64,000 nucleotides of DNA, from contig JAHGAU010000023.1 in assembly GCA_019925105.1 (NCBI GenBank), positions 868,001-932,000 on the forward strand, in the 5' to 3' direction. The DNA is from Niebla homalea (taxonomy: Eukaryota; Ascomycota; Lecanoromycetes; Lecanorales; Ramalinaceae). The notes under the pieces were generated by a model. That model was given only the letters and a program-made list of their open reading frames with translations, made no database searches and was not told where the DNA came from. Shown here piece after piece: positions 27,925 to 40,376 of this stretch. Made by a program: the position numbers and the translations under genes. Position 1 is the stretch's first letter. Every line of letters starts with the position of its first letter.

Positions 27925-30900
27925 GATTGATTGATTGATTGATTGATTTATACTACGGGTCTAGCTAAGCTAATTCCGGCGTTCCTTAATACGCAGTTTT
28001 TTAATTTTACTGGTAACCGTAAAAACTTAATATTTATAACGTTAAAGTAAAAACCGGCGTTTACCAGGCCTCCACCCTTTATCCTTTAAGGTAAAGGATA
28101 TTAACGGCCGTTTAGAAAGTAATAATTTATTTATATATTTTTTATATTTTAGCTCCCCTAAGAAAATCCGTAATATTACGACCGTATCCTTATAAAAGTT
28201 ATCTTTAAACTTATTATTCTTCCGCTTTTTTATATATTTATATTATTTTAATTTTATATAATACCTTTAAATATCTTTATTAATACTTACATATTTAATA
28301 TATACTTTTTTTATATTATTATTACTATTAACTCCTTTAAAGACTTTTAATAAGCGTTTATTATTATATCTTTACGGTTATAAAAGATGCTTTCCGGTTT
28401 ATATAATTAACGTAACCGGTTTCCGCTCCTCTTTTTCTTTTTTAACCGGTAATAGGCTTTCTTTATAAGGTTTTTAATAACCTTATTTATCTTTATAGCG
28501 AGGTTAAACTATAATAATAATCCGGTAAATATTATAAATTTAACGGTTACCCGGATACCCCGCTTTATAGATAATATTTAATAATAGTTATAAATATTAA
28601 CTTTTATAATAAGTCTTAATTTAATTTCCGTAAATAAAAAATAAGAAATAAGGATATATATAGCGTTTTACTTTTTTTATTTATATTTATATTTAGCATC
28701 TATTTAACCCCCGGTATATATAGTAAATAAGAAATAAATTAAACCGTTTTTATCCGTTCGGAGTTAAATCGTTAATACGTTATTACCCTTTTTTATAATA
28801 TTATAGCGGCGGAAATACTTATTAATAATCTTTTTATTATTAAGGGTTAAATAATAACGACTTTAAAATATAAAGTCTTTATATTTCCGTTAACGTTTAA
28901 TTTACTTTATTATAGCTTATAAAATAATCGTTATAACTTTTACTCTTTAAATCCCTTTAATTTCGGTTTTTTTTACGCTTAGCGGGAGTTTATACCTATT
29001 TAAGCTAACCTTTAAAATACCGGTAAAATTGATTTTTTTCTCTGCTTATTTTTATTTTATCTTAATAAGAAAAAAGATAAATATCTTTAATTTATTCCCT
29101 TTAACTTTAAGCTTATTAAAATTCTGGCGGATCCGCCCGTTTCTTATTATTATAATTAAGTATATATATTTCTTTAATTTTATTTAAGTAATTATTTAAT
29201 TTAATAAAACCTTAATTAACAATATAAAGACCTTAAACTTTAATATTAGGATAAAGGTTACTTTATAAATACCGTTAATTACTCTTAAATATTAATTCTA
29301 GACTTTCTATAATATCTAAATAGGCTCTTTTTTATATCTTAAAGTACTTTTAAGTATATATTAAATAGTTATAACGTATATTATAGCTGGCTTTATTATA
29401 ATTTAATAAATAGTCCGGGCCTTTTATAACGTAGTTCTTTATATTAATACGGCGAAATAAATAAAGTTTTTTTTTATAAAGTTATTTTCTTTTAAACCTT
29501 TCTTATATAATCTTTTTAATCGAGCTTTTTATTTATTTAAAGGTTAAAGATTTTAATATTGGTATCCGGCTTTACTATAACTTTATTTAAGTTTATTATA
29601 ATTATTATATTATATAACCTTAAGCTTTTAATTATATAAATAAGTTTATATTTATATAACGTAAATTAAACCCCGTAAATTCTTACTTATTAAAAATAAA
29701 CTTTATAGGCTTATTTTAGTTTTAAATAGTTTATATATATAAAAATATTATAAGTTAAAAGGTAAATATTATTAATAAAGTTTTTAATTTGGATTTTTTA
29801 TTTTAACTTAATAAACTCTTTAATTAATAAACCGTTAAAAAATAAGAATAATATAAAAGAAATAAATAATTTTTAAGGAATCTTTATTATAGTAAGCTTT
29901 ATTAAGCTTATTTTTTATTTTAAATTAATTAATATAATTTAATTATTTAAGAAATTCTTTTTTTCTTCCTTAAATTATATAATAACCTTTAATAATTTAC
30001 TTTATTAAAAATACTTATAATATTAAAAGAAAGAAAACTTATAATATATTTCTTCCCGTAATTTTATACTATATATATGCCGTCGATTAATCCTTTAAAA
30101 GCTATTTTTATTAACTGACCTTTTTTTATTTTTATTTATTGGTCGGAAAAAAGTCCGTAATTCTTTATATAATTATTAAGGATCCTCGTTATTACCGTTT
30201 TTAAGGTTTTTTTTAACGTATATAGGAGTATAATAGGTTTATAAAACTTTATTTTAGAGTAATCCGGCTTAATAAACTTCTTAAGGATAATCGTTTTTAC
30301 CTCCTTAAATTTATATAAATAATAATTAACGTTAAAATATATTTAAAAGAAATAAATAAAAACCTTTTTAAAAGGTAAAGTTATTATTATTAAGAATCTA
30401 TTAAGAATCTTATTTAATTTTAAGGCTTTATCCTTTTTTAATTTATTAATTACCCTAATTATTATATCTTATATTATTATTTTATTTATTAATACGGGGT
30501 TAAAGTATAAAACGCCGTTAATATTATTTAAATTAACTTTTAACGGAAGGAAGAAAAATATTTTTTTAAGGATTTCAATTTTATTATTAAAAATATTAAT
30601 TAATATATTATTAAGTTTCTTAAAAAATGGGAATTTAAGGATAAATTTTAATTTCTTATTCTGTTCTTTATTATACTTTATTAACTTCTAAATATTATAA
30701 AATAAAACCGTTAAATTATATACCGTAAATTAAAAATATATTTATTTAATTTTTTTAATAATTTTTTCCTTTTCCTTTTAAATAACCTTTAATTAATTAA
30801 GTATCTCTTAATTTTTATACTTAAAAATTTATTTAATTAATTTTTTCGCCTTTATAATTACGGTTATATATTCTTTATTTTAATAGATTTTAACTTTTTA

Positions 30901-33704
30901 AGAAAATTTTATTATCGGGATAATTTTATTAATTATTTTATTTAATACTTTTATTACTCACTTTATAAAAAGGTCGATCCGGTTTCTATTATTTAATTAA
31001 AAGAAGTTTATAAATTATATTATTATCTCCCCCGTTTTTATATAAACCTTTATTTCCTTAACCGTTTTTTACGCCCTCCTTATTGATAATAATATAGACG
31101 TATTAATAATCTAATTTAAAGTTATTTATATCGGTATATAATCTGAGTTATATTTTAAGTCCTTTTATAATTTATATATTACGACTATACCGGCAACCTT
31201 TTCCGTATTAAAGGTTAAATTAATTATTATTTTAAACTTATAACTTTCTTACGTAATAATCTTTTATAATATTAATAATAAAAAATTAACTTAAGCGGTA
31301 ATTAATAATAGATTATTTAATTTAATATAATTTATTATACGTCCTTCTTTATTTTATATATAATAATATAGGTTAAAGTCTTTAAATAATATATATTCGT
31401 TTAAAGTAATTAAGACCTTTTTAAGTAACAATATTATAAAAAATCCTTTTTTATTAACTAATAACGGATTATATATATTATAAATATTAAAATCGCCCTT
31501 TAAGTTTTTTTTCCTTTATAATATAAAGTATATAAAGGTTTCTATTATAATAAATAATATCTTAATTATTTATATTAAGTTACTTATTTATAAAGAAGTA
31601 TATTCTGGTCGTTTTATCTTCCTTAAAGGTTAAGTAAAACTTTTCCTTTAAATTAATAAATAAATATATATATAAATTATACGATAATTCCTATATTATT
31701 ATAACGTTAACATTTTTAACTTCTTTAAACTTAAATATTAATATTATAGCTTTAATTTTTTTATTACGGATATTATATTATATTATTCTTAAAAACGTTA
31801 ATATATTATATATTAACCTTTATAAAGGCTCTTTTTTTTATATCCGTTTAAGTTATAAACTTTTTATTAAAATTAAACGTTTTTTAATTTAATACCTTCC
31901 CGGTTATTATTAAAGACGTAAAACGGCCGGCCTTTAAGGTTAAGATTATAAAAAGTTTTTTTTTTTTACCGTTATTTACCCTTTATTATTTAATTAATTA
32001 AGCTTACGTCTTAAGGTTATTTTTAATTAATTTATTGGATTAATTTTATATATATTATACCGTTGGATTTTCACGGTTATCCGGGTTTCCTTATGTTTAA
32101 TTTCCTTAACTCTTATTATATACTTAAAATCCCATATTAGGTATCCCTCCTTATTATACGTAATATATTTAAACGTATCCTTTATAAATTTTTTAGTTAT
32201 TAACTTTATATACTTATAGGTATCGTAACCCTTAACGTAAACCGTATATTTTATAGTATTAAAGCATTTCGTAATAATATATTTATAATTTTAATACTTA
32301 AAATATTAATAAATATTAATCGCTTTATTTTATAATTAAGTTATCTTAAGAAATCCCCTTTTAATAATCTTTTTATTTAAAACGTTATTATATATTTTTA
32401 TTAACGTTACGTTTAATATAACGGTAAAGTATTTCTTTATATATTTTAAAAAGTTAAATCTTTTTATTATTAACGGAAGCTTATAATTAATAATCTTAAA
32501 CCCTAAATAAAAACCGTATTCTCTTTTTTTATATTTTTTAATATAATTTCTTTTTCGGTTTCCTTAAAATATAATAAATATATCTTATTTATTATAACGG
32601 TAAATAATTATTTTAAAACCTTAATTAATTTATACTTTCCCTTATTAACTTAAGCCTTAAACTTTTTTAAACTTTTTTTTACTTTTAAAGATATTATATT
32701 AAAAAAGATATTTTTACTTTATAGCTTATATATTATAATAATTTATTTTATTAATAGTTCCGTTGTTATTTTAAAAGCCTTTATTAATTATAACGGGTTT
32801 ATTTTTATTATTATATTCCTCTTTTCGTTATTAAATAAACGGACCATTATTATTTTTACTTTTTTTAATATAATTGCCCTTTTTTCCGTTATCCCTTTAT
32901 TTTCTGCCGCGGGTATCCTTTTTATTATCTTTATCGCTTAGTTTTCTTTTATTTAAAGGGCCGCCGTTTTCATATTTTCGCCTTATATATTTAACTTTAA
33001 ATTATTATTTTTACCCTTTATTAATGTTTTCGCTTCCGCCTTTTAAGAGCTTTATAAGCGCTCCGCTTTCCTTAACTTTACTTCTACTTTTATATAAAAG
33101 TCCCTTATATTTTTTAATTTAATTTATAATATCGGTTAAGTCTTTAACGTAATATTTTTTTACTTTACTATAAAAAGTCCTTTTAAAGCTTTTATTACCT
33201 CCCTTACCGTCTTTTCGCCCTCCTTTATCGGGTAACGTATTATCTCCGTTTTTTACCTTTAATCCCTTAAGGTTTTATTTTCCTTATTAACTTTATTTCT
33301 TTTTTATATACTTTTAATAGTACTTTTACCGCGGTCTTTCTACCTTTTCCCCCCGTTTATACCCTTTATTATTAATATTATATCGGCCTTTTTACCCCCT
33401 TATTTACTTATTATTTCCGTATTATTATTATGCGTTTTACGCGCTTTAATACGCGTATTCTATTAATTTTAATTCCCTTATTTATTTTAAGTATTATCCG
33501 GCTTATTATTATTATATTGTCCGTACGCGTCGTTACCGTTTCTGTTAATATAAATTATTTACCCGTTTATTACCTTATTCTTAACCATTACGTTACTTCC
33601 ACTTATCGCACTTGATATACTCCCCTCACTGTCGCTAAAGCTATACATATACGCATCGTTTTGGATCTCTGGGGTCCCTTTGTTCGTCGCCATCTTCAAA
33701 ATTC
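27925..33704 (-). mobile_element. LINE copy 3, Tad1-like, full length (minus)
   Basis: A 5780-bp element between 13-bp target-site duplications. The TTGA tail is at 27925-27948. The ORF1 start codon is at 33691-33693 (complement) after an 11-bp leader. The opening MATNKGTPEIQND-type reading and the conserved 3' UTR match copies 1 and 2. The reverse-transcriptase box at 29768-29779 reads FINN, with both catalytic Asp lost. RIP is heavier in the body than in the first ~60 bases of ORF1, which still contain CpA. Short open frames on the plus strand near 32870-33120 and 33430-33615 are antisense shadows. Confidence 0.93.
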
Positions 33705-33717
33705 TATATTTTTTTTT
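33705..33717. repeat. Target-site duplication of LINE copy 3 (right)
   Basis: A perfect 13-bp repeat of 27912-27924. Confidence 0.9.
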
Positions 33718-35330
33718 AAGGAAAAGGTTAAGTTAATATATAATTATATAACGTTAATAGTAATCTTTTTAGTCTCTTAGGTTATTATATAAGTGTATAT
33801 GAATTATATTTTACTATAAGTCTTTATTTCCCTTTAAATTAAAGTAAGTTTTAAGTATTTATTCTGGTCTTTTTTACTTTCTATACGGGAAAACCTTAAG
33901 GAGAATGCCATTAAATTAAATAAGTTTTACGTTAATAATTACTATAAGTTACTATTAATATTCTTAATATATATACGATATAATTATTATTATAAATATA
34001 TTTATCTATATTCCTTTTTATTAGTTTTTTCAATCGGTTTTATTACTTATTCCTTTGTATTATTTACTTTCTTAATTTATTCTCTGGTTTTTTAAATTCT
34101 TAATCGTTCGATTTATTATTCGAAATAAAGAGCCTGTTGCGTTTTATTAATATATTATATAATTTACAGATATTTCTCAGGAACTTTAAAGACCGGTTTA
34201 AACCTCTATAGGTAATTTAAAACCTAATTATTACCTAAATAATTTTTAGTTTAATAATTTACGTTTTAATAAAAAACATTTTTTTAAAAAGTATATGCGA
34301 TTATTTAAGCCTTATTAAGGAATCTTATTTTTATTATTTTTATTATTAAAATATATAATTTAATTTAATTATTCCGATAATTATTAAGGAATTTTATATA
34401 TTTATTAATATTAAGGTATCCGGTATTACTTACGGATTTTAAAAGATCGTTTACCCGGTATAAGATAATCTTTACAATTAATTTTATATTTTTAAGGAAT
34501 ATATATAATATTCCGAATTAAATTAAAGAGTTTTATTTATAATAAATAAATCGGTTATTTAAAATCCTTTTATAAGACTTATAATTCGGTTATTTGGGAT
34601 AATTTAATAAAACTTATAATTTAATTGGGTTTAATTATTCATAATAGCTTAATACGTTTTATATTTCGGTTATTACGGTTATTAATTATGAAATAATAGT
34701 TTTATATTATTTAAGGTAATTAATTTTTAAAAATTTTTTTTTAATTATTTTTATTTTAAGAAAAAACGGCTTATATTAATATATAAATCGTAATTTCCTT
34801 AACGATAACTTAGAATATCCGGTAATATATACGATTATTTCTTAATTAAAATTTAAACTTATCGTTACTATAAAAGATATTATTATCCTTTTATAATTAA
34901 AACGTTTTAAAAAAAGCTATTATCTTTTTTTATTTTTTATTTTTTAATAGTTAATAATTAATTAATAAATATTAATAATGCTTTACCGATATATATAAAC
35001 GGGGTTCCCGTATTAATCGAAGGTAATAATAAAAATATCCGAATAAGGGTATTTAAAAAAGGGTTATTTAAATATTTTTATTTTTCTCAATTTTGGTATT
35101 TATTTAATAGGTAAGTGGTAATTAAAAATGTTCTATAAATATATATAAATCTATAGTTTATTACTCTTATTATATATATATAATATAATAATAATAAAGG
35201 TTGGTTTTCTGTGATATCTTTATAGTTTTTACTGCCGTTAATTAAGGAAAAAACGCGGTAAGTTATTTACGATTAAATCGTATAACCAGACCGAATTCCC
35301 TAATGCATATAAATAGACAAATGCCTTTTT
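33718..35330. other. Unassigned AT-rich DNA, lighter RIP in places
   Basis: About 1.6 kb between LINE copy 3 and the left inverted repeat. Some stretches (33880-34200, 35080-35330) keep CpA and TpG and so look less mutated than the rest. I read both strands for transposase, gypsy and copia motifs and found none I would defend. It could be host intergenic DNA or the remaining end of Gypsy-B. Confidence 0.45.
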
Positions 35331-35712
35331 AGGACCGCCAGAAAAGATGGGAAGGGATAAGAGAGTAAAAGTGATGAAATAGCGAGTAACAATGGAGTGT
35401 AATTGAAGATGGGCCGCAGGCCCCATACAAGTTGGTGAGGTGTCTTCCCAGGACCGCCAGAAAAGATGGGAAGGGATGAAAGAGCAAAAGTAATAAAATA
35501 GTGAATAATAATGGACTATAATTGAAGATGGGCCGCAGCCCTTATATAAGTTGGTAAGGTATAGGTCTCTTATTATATTAATCCGTTATACCCTTCCTTT
35601 TTAAAGTATATACGAATTAATTCCACCTTTAATCACCCCTTTTAATATTTCCATTCCTCCATGTACCCATCCGCAAGTTTTGTGTCTTCCATGCTCTCCC
35701 CCTTTCCAGAAT
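35331..35712 (+). repeat. Left copy of a long inverted repeat, with a 119-bp tandem duplication
   Basis: The block from AGGACCGCCAGAAAAGATGG to the CTCCCCCTTTCCAG region reappears inverted at 51888-52150, where it is RIP-mutated. Here its first part is present twice in tandem, 35331-35449 and 35450-35568, each unit holding GATGGGAAGGGAT and GAAGATGGGCCGCAG. The copy keeps many CpA sites. A start codon lies inside it at 35661 and is matched codon for codon by ATA TAT TTA in the inverted copy. It could be the terminal inverted repeat and promoter of a large element, or two independent fragments of one family. Confidence 0.7.
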
Positions 35713-35750
35713 CGGAAAAAATATAACGATAATAAAAATATTTAAAGGAT
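35661..35750 (+). pseudogene. 5' part of a reading frame split by TRIM-2
   Basis: An ATG at 35661 opens MYPSASFVSSMLSPFPESEK, followed by RIP-type TAA codons. Removing TRIM-2 and one copy of its 5-bp TSD (1573 bases) brings this frame exactly into phase with the frame running from 37324 to 38106. The first 18 codons lie in the inverted repeat. The function of the N-terminus is not recognised. Confidence 0.45.
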
Positions 35751-35755
35751 AATAA
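35751..35755. repeat. TSD AATAA of TRIM-2 (left)
   Basis: AATAA precedes the left LTR and is repeated at 37324-37328 after the right LTR. Confidence 0.88.
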
Positions 35756-35899
35756 TGTTAGGACGGATAACCACTCGGCCACGGGGGTAAAAGTAGCTAA
35801 CCTGGGCAGGTAATAGCGCTTAGGGGTAAGCTGCTATTACCATATAAGGGGTGTTAGGCCCTAAGGGCCATCCTTGCGGGGTGCGTATAGGCGTTAATA
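35756..35899. repeat. TRIM-2 left LTR
   Basis: A 144-bp direct repeat of 37180-37323, starting TGTTAGGACGG. Confidence 0.88.
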
Positions 35900-35959
35900 T
35901 TACTTCCCCTCTTATATATTCGTCCTTAGATATATAGCCTATTAAATCACGCTTTTGGG

Positions 35960-36780
35960 GGGTTACCTTAAGCTGGAGGCCCCGTAAGGCCCGATTTTAA
36001 TATCCAGTAAAAGCCTTTATAGGGATTATTTACCGGGGGTTAAGCTGGTCCCCGTAAGGCATTACGCTTTAAGGTAAAACCGACCCCCGTAAAGCACCGT
36101 ACTTCAGGGTAAATAGACCCTTATAAGGTATCGCACTTAATAAACTTAAAGGCCCCCGTAAGGGCATATCCCGAGGTTAAACCGGTCCCCCGCAGGGTAC
36201 GGTACTCCAAGGTAAAATCAACCCCTACAGGGTACTGTACTTTAAGGTAAGTAAACCCCCGCAGGGTATCGCATTTAATAAACTCAGAGGCCCCCGTAAA
36301 AGCATATCCCAAGGTTAAGCCGGTTCCCCGGAGGGTACCGCGTTCCAAGGTGAAATCGGCCCCCATAAAATACCGGACTTTAGGTTTTAGTGAAAGCCTT
36401 TATAAGGATTATTTACCAGGAGTAATAAGAGCCCCCGTAAAAGGTGACCACTTTGGACTTAGAGGCCCCCGTAAGGGTATATTCCGGGGTTAAGCCGGTC
36501 CCCCCGTAAAGGTACCGTACTCAAAAGGCTCAGAGACCCTATAAGGTATGGCCTACTTTTCGGGTTTAGAGGCCCCCGTAAAGGTATAACCTACTTTTCA
36601 GGTTTAAAAGCCCCCATAAGGGTATAACCCAACCGGCCCTTTAAGAACAGATACTTAGTAGTGGAAGGGTACCTATATTATTAAAGACCCGTAATTAAGC
36701 CGGTCCCTATAGGGCCCCGCACTCGAAAATTACGTATTTAAGCTAATCCCCAGAGGATATTATAACCGGTTTATTTAGGG
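35960..36780. repeat. GC-rich minisatellite-like interior of TRIM-2
   Basis: Modules built around GGCCCCCGTAAGGG, CCGGTCCCC, GGGTACCG and CTCCAAGGTAAAA recur every 30-50 bases. A larger unit of about 138 bp is visible: the AGGCCCCCGTAA block at 36150 recurs at 36288 with the same following modules. Later modules near 36460, 36570 and 36610 are shorter. Internal tandem repeats of this kind are a known mode of TRIM growth by template slippage. Confidence 0.75.
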
Positions 36781-37179
36781 TATTACCTTTTACTTATAAG
36801 CCCCTTATGGGGTACTTATTACCCGTAAAGAGCTTACTAATTTAAACTTATTTTTAAAGTTTTAAGGTTATTTATATCTTATTAACTCGCTTTTAACTTA
36901 CTTTTAATTTACGTTTTAATAATTTTTAGGCGTTTTAACCCTTATATTAATAGTTTTCGGGTATTCCGGCCCTTAAATCTATTAATTTAAGGCCGTTATA
37001 AACCCTTTATTTATTAATTTAAGGCCGTTAAGGGCCTTATATTAAGTAATCTTATTTACCCGGGTTTTAAGAAGTATAGAAAATAAATTTACCTTAATTA
37101 TATCTTCCGTAAATCGAATCGTTACCTGCCCTTATATATTTACTTAAGGGGTATATTACCTTTAAGTACGTTATTATAA

Positions 37180-37323
37180 TATTAAAACGGATAACCACTC
37201 GGTTACGGGGGTAAAAGTAGTTAACCTAGGCAGGTAATAGCGCTTAAGGGTAAGCCGCTATTACCATATAAGGGGTGTTAGGCCCTAAGGGCCACCCCTG
37301 CGGGGTGCGTATAGGCGCTAACA
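37180..37323. repeat. TRIM-2 right LTR
   Basis: A 144-bp direct repeat of 35756-35899, beginning TATTAAAACGG (RIP form of TGTTAGGACGG), ending GCTAACA and followed by the TSD AATAA. Confidence 0.88.
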
Positions 37324-38106
37324 AATAAAGAAGCTTAAAAGTATTAAATTAATAATAAAAGAACTAAGGAAGATATTATAAATAATTAAATTAATAATTT
37401 TAAACCGGAAATAAGTTTGATTTTACGTTAATAATAGTTTGTTAAATAGAAGCAGAAAATAATTAAATTTATAAACTTAATATTCAATAAAATAAATAAG
37501 GAGGTAATATAATACTTAAAATTATTATTAATTACGGAAAATAACGTTAAATAATATAAAAAATATATAATATATAAAGAAAAAGCGATATTAATTAAAC
37601 CGATAATACTTATAATAATAAAAACGAACGATTATATATATTAAGAAAACGGCCAATAACTTAAAGAAATTAATAATAAAAAGAAAAAAGTTATATATTA
37701 AGATAATATAAAGAATAAGATAAAATAAATAAAAAATAAAGATAATAAGAATGCCTGTGGTATCACGGATTTGTATGTTGTATATGATTGCTTTGCGGTT
37801 ACTGCCGATAAGGTGGAAAGCTTAATAAACCTCTTAAAGGAAGTATACTTGAAGATATATTCCGACGACTTATATTTACTAAGTCTAGACCGCCACATTA
37901 AAAGAAATCTTATGGCTGCTATAGGTCGTGGAGCATTTACTAACGATTAGAACCACGTATATCTAGAAAAGAAAGGGCACCGCGGGGGTTCCGGTGATGG
38001 TAAACATAAGGAAAAAGTGGCGTATCCGACTTTGGCTAAGGTAATTAACCGCCTCGGAGGCGACAAAAGAGTGTCAATCAAGGGCTTAGAGGACAGTACG
38101 CGCTAA
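37324..38106 (+). pseudogene. Remnant resembling the C-terminus of a single-subunit RNA polymerase
   Basis: One plus-strand frame runs from 37324 to TAA at 38104-38106. To 37750 it is AT-rich and broken by TAA/TAG codons. After 37750 it has normal composition with one internal TAG (37948-37950). It reads DLYVVYDCFAVTADKVES, then LLKEVYLKIYSDD and SLDRHIKRNL. This resembles motif C and the following segment of phage-type and fungal mitochondrial-plasmid RNA polymerases, where an invariant His-Asp precedes Cys/Ser-Phe. Here His is Tyr (codon 37783-37785, a CAT-to-TAT change) and Asp is kept. About 107 codons follow the motif, near the family's usual tail. Upstream, LIKPIILIIIKTNDYIY is compatible with the family, but I could not see motifs A or B. 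An unrelated transposon protein remains possible. Confidence 0.45.
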
Positions 38107-40376
38107 TACCCCTAAAGAATAAAGGGAAACATTCCTTATAGAGCAAGGCAATAGAACAAGCATCCAATGAATGTATTAAATTAGGCATGATTGCGGCTGT
38201 TTGCTTTCGTAAATCAAAACCGTCTTCTTTTATTTATTATAAAAAATATTATTTAAAAATTAAATAACTTAATAACTTAATAACTTATTAAGAATTATTA
38301 AAGTATAAATACAATATTTATTAAATTTATTTAAGATATATATATAAAATAACGGATAAGTTAACTTTAAAATTATGAAATAAAAAAAGTAAATATTAAA
38401 ATAAAATTTTATAAATTATATTTTTAATAAATAAAAAAGTAATAAGAAAAAAGATCGATATTTTAGAGTTATATAAAAACTATAAATATAAATAAAAAAA
38501 CATTATATTAAGGGATATTATCTTGAATAATTAAATATAACTTAAAATACTTTAAATACTATAAATATATAAGAATATAAATATAAAAGAATTATATAAG
38601 ATCTTAATAATAAACTTTTTTTTATATAGAATAATATTAAAACCAAAAATTAAACCCTATAAAGTTACCGTTAAAAGACTATTAAATAATAAAGAATAAT
38701 AATTTGAAACGATTATATAATAAGGAATTAAATCAAGTATATATAAAAAATATATATAAGTAAATAAACGAATAAGTATATAAAACGTATTCTTTATATT
38801 TATAAAGAAAAAAGGTAAAGTTAAACCGTAATTTATATTTAATTATTACTTTATATATAAAGTATTATTTATATTTTATATAACGTTAATAAAAAGAATA
38901 TATAATTTATTAAGAATTTTATTATATAAAACTTTTTTTAAACGGATATAAAGTATAAATATTAAATAATAAAAATATATTTTAATAATTGATATTATTT
39001 TATTTTTAATATATTAGGTATTCAATAATTATAATTAATTAAAATACGTTAAGGAACATATACGTTGTTATTCGTTTTTATTAAACTTATAAATATTATA
39101 TTAAAAGTTATCCTTAAATTAAATTCAAAGTTATCTTTTTTTATTTTTAAAAGAAATATAATTTGATTAATTTAATTTTTTATTTTAATAATATTTTTAA
39201 AATATACGGGATATAAAAAAATTAATTCATTTTCTTAAAAGATTACTTTTTTCCGTAAATTCTATAATTAAAATTAAAATTATTATTTAATGAATTAAAA
39301 ATTAATATAATAAAATTAGACTATTAAGAAAAGATTATAAAGTAGAAAAATATATGCAAATTAAATTTAAAAATATAAAAAATATTTAACTAACTTATAC
39401 TATAAAATATAAAAACGTTAAAAGATTCTAAAATACCGTTAATAGAATAAAAAAATTAATTAAGTGCTTTATAAAAATAATTTATTTACTTACTCGTTTA
39501 ACCGGAAATATAAAATAAAGATAGGAAAAGTTAAAAGATATATCATTTTAATTTATATAAAATATAATAATAAAGGTTAAAACTTTATTTAAATAAAACT
39601 TCAAGATACTAATTTATATATATATCAATACCTTAAATATAAAGCTAAATATTATATTATTTAAATCTAGAACGGTGATACCGTTTTACTTATTTATAAC
39701 TTATATACGATAAATAAAACGAAGTATAATTATAATACTTATAAATGAAAATTAATAGTTATTATTATATTTAAAGAAAAGTTCTTTTATATATTAAATA
39801 TAAGAGAAGTTTTAATTATATATATAAATTATAAGTTACTTATAAGGTTTATAAATATAGATTATTATAAAAATATCTTTATAAAATAAATAAATTAATT
39901 AAAAAAACTATATATTAAAATTAAATATATTGAAAAAGAAATTAATAAAGCTATAGATAACTTATTAAGAGTATTATTTAATAATTTAAATTATATACTT
40001 AATAAAGTAATAAAGAAAATAACTTTTAAAAGATAAAAGAATAAAAATAATACGGCTTAATTTTAAAAGAATAATAAAAAGGGATATTACGTTATATTAA
40101 AGGAGTTCTTTAAGGAAATAAGGAAAAACAAAATAACGTTTATAATAATATATAAATTGCGATATAATAGTTAAAGAGTTAATTAACTTAAAATATAAAA
40201 GGAAAGTTAATAAGGAAAAACGTAAATAAAAAAAGGAAAATGGATATAAAAGAATTATAAATTATAAGGGATAATTAATAGTAAACCGGTACGGATATAT
40301 AATATGAAATTAAATAATAATTATAAAATAAAACGTATATAAATTAATTATAAGTTTACGGAAATATGTCAGGGAC
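38107..40376 (+). other. A-rich region with degraded plus-strand frames
   Basis: Composition is still normal to about 38220, then it becomes AT-saturated with A more frequent than T on the plus strand. That matches the sense-strand bias of the LINE and gypsy frames elsewhere here. Long plus-strand phases broken only by TAA, TAG or occasional TGA can be followed, for example around 39400-40360, and give Lys/Tyr/Ile-rich text. I searched it for DNA polymerase B, transposase, gag and reverse-transcriptase motifs and recognised none. Confidence 0.35.

Larger units (their letters stand above)
35756..37323. mobile_element. TRIM-2, small non-autonomous LTR element with GC-rich tandem interior
   Basis: A 1568-bp element with 144-bp LTRs at 35756-35899 and 37180-37323, flanked by a perfect AATAA duplication. 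The left LTR starts TGTTAGGACGG and the right ends GGCGCTAACA, so canonical TG...CA ends are visible. It is the same family as TRIM-1: the LTRs share GGTAAAAGTA...TAAGC.GCTATTA text, and both interiors end in GGGGTATATTACC before the right LTR. No coding frame is evident. An open minus-strand frame at 36121-36366 is only the tandem repeat read in one phase. RIP is mild here, and the interior is the most GC-rich stretch of the window. Confidence 0.88.

Noticed and set aside
32874..33615. Hydrophobic open frames of 61 and 82 codons in LINE copy 3
   Set aside because: They are shadows on the strand opposite LINE ORF1, with no independent start context.
35331..35712. LTR of Gypsy-B
   Set aside because: The right copy does abut Gypsy-B, but no TG...CA ends or 5-bp TSD could be fitted and the two copies are inverted. 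I kept it as an inverted repeat, though an LTR origin is not fully excluded.
36121..36366. 81-codon minus-strand frame with internally repeated text
   Set aside because: It is the TRIM-2 minisatellite read in one phase. The repeat explains both the openness and the periodic residues.
37741..38220. Simple mitochondrial DNA insertion (NUMT)
   Set aside because: Composition is too GC-balanced for fungal mtDNA, and the frame continues in phase from the AT-rich part and from the inverted repeat. A plasmid or transposon origin fits better.
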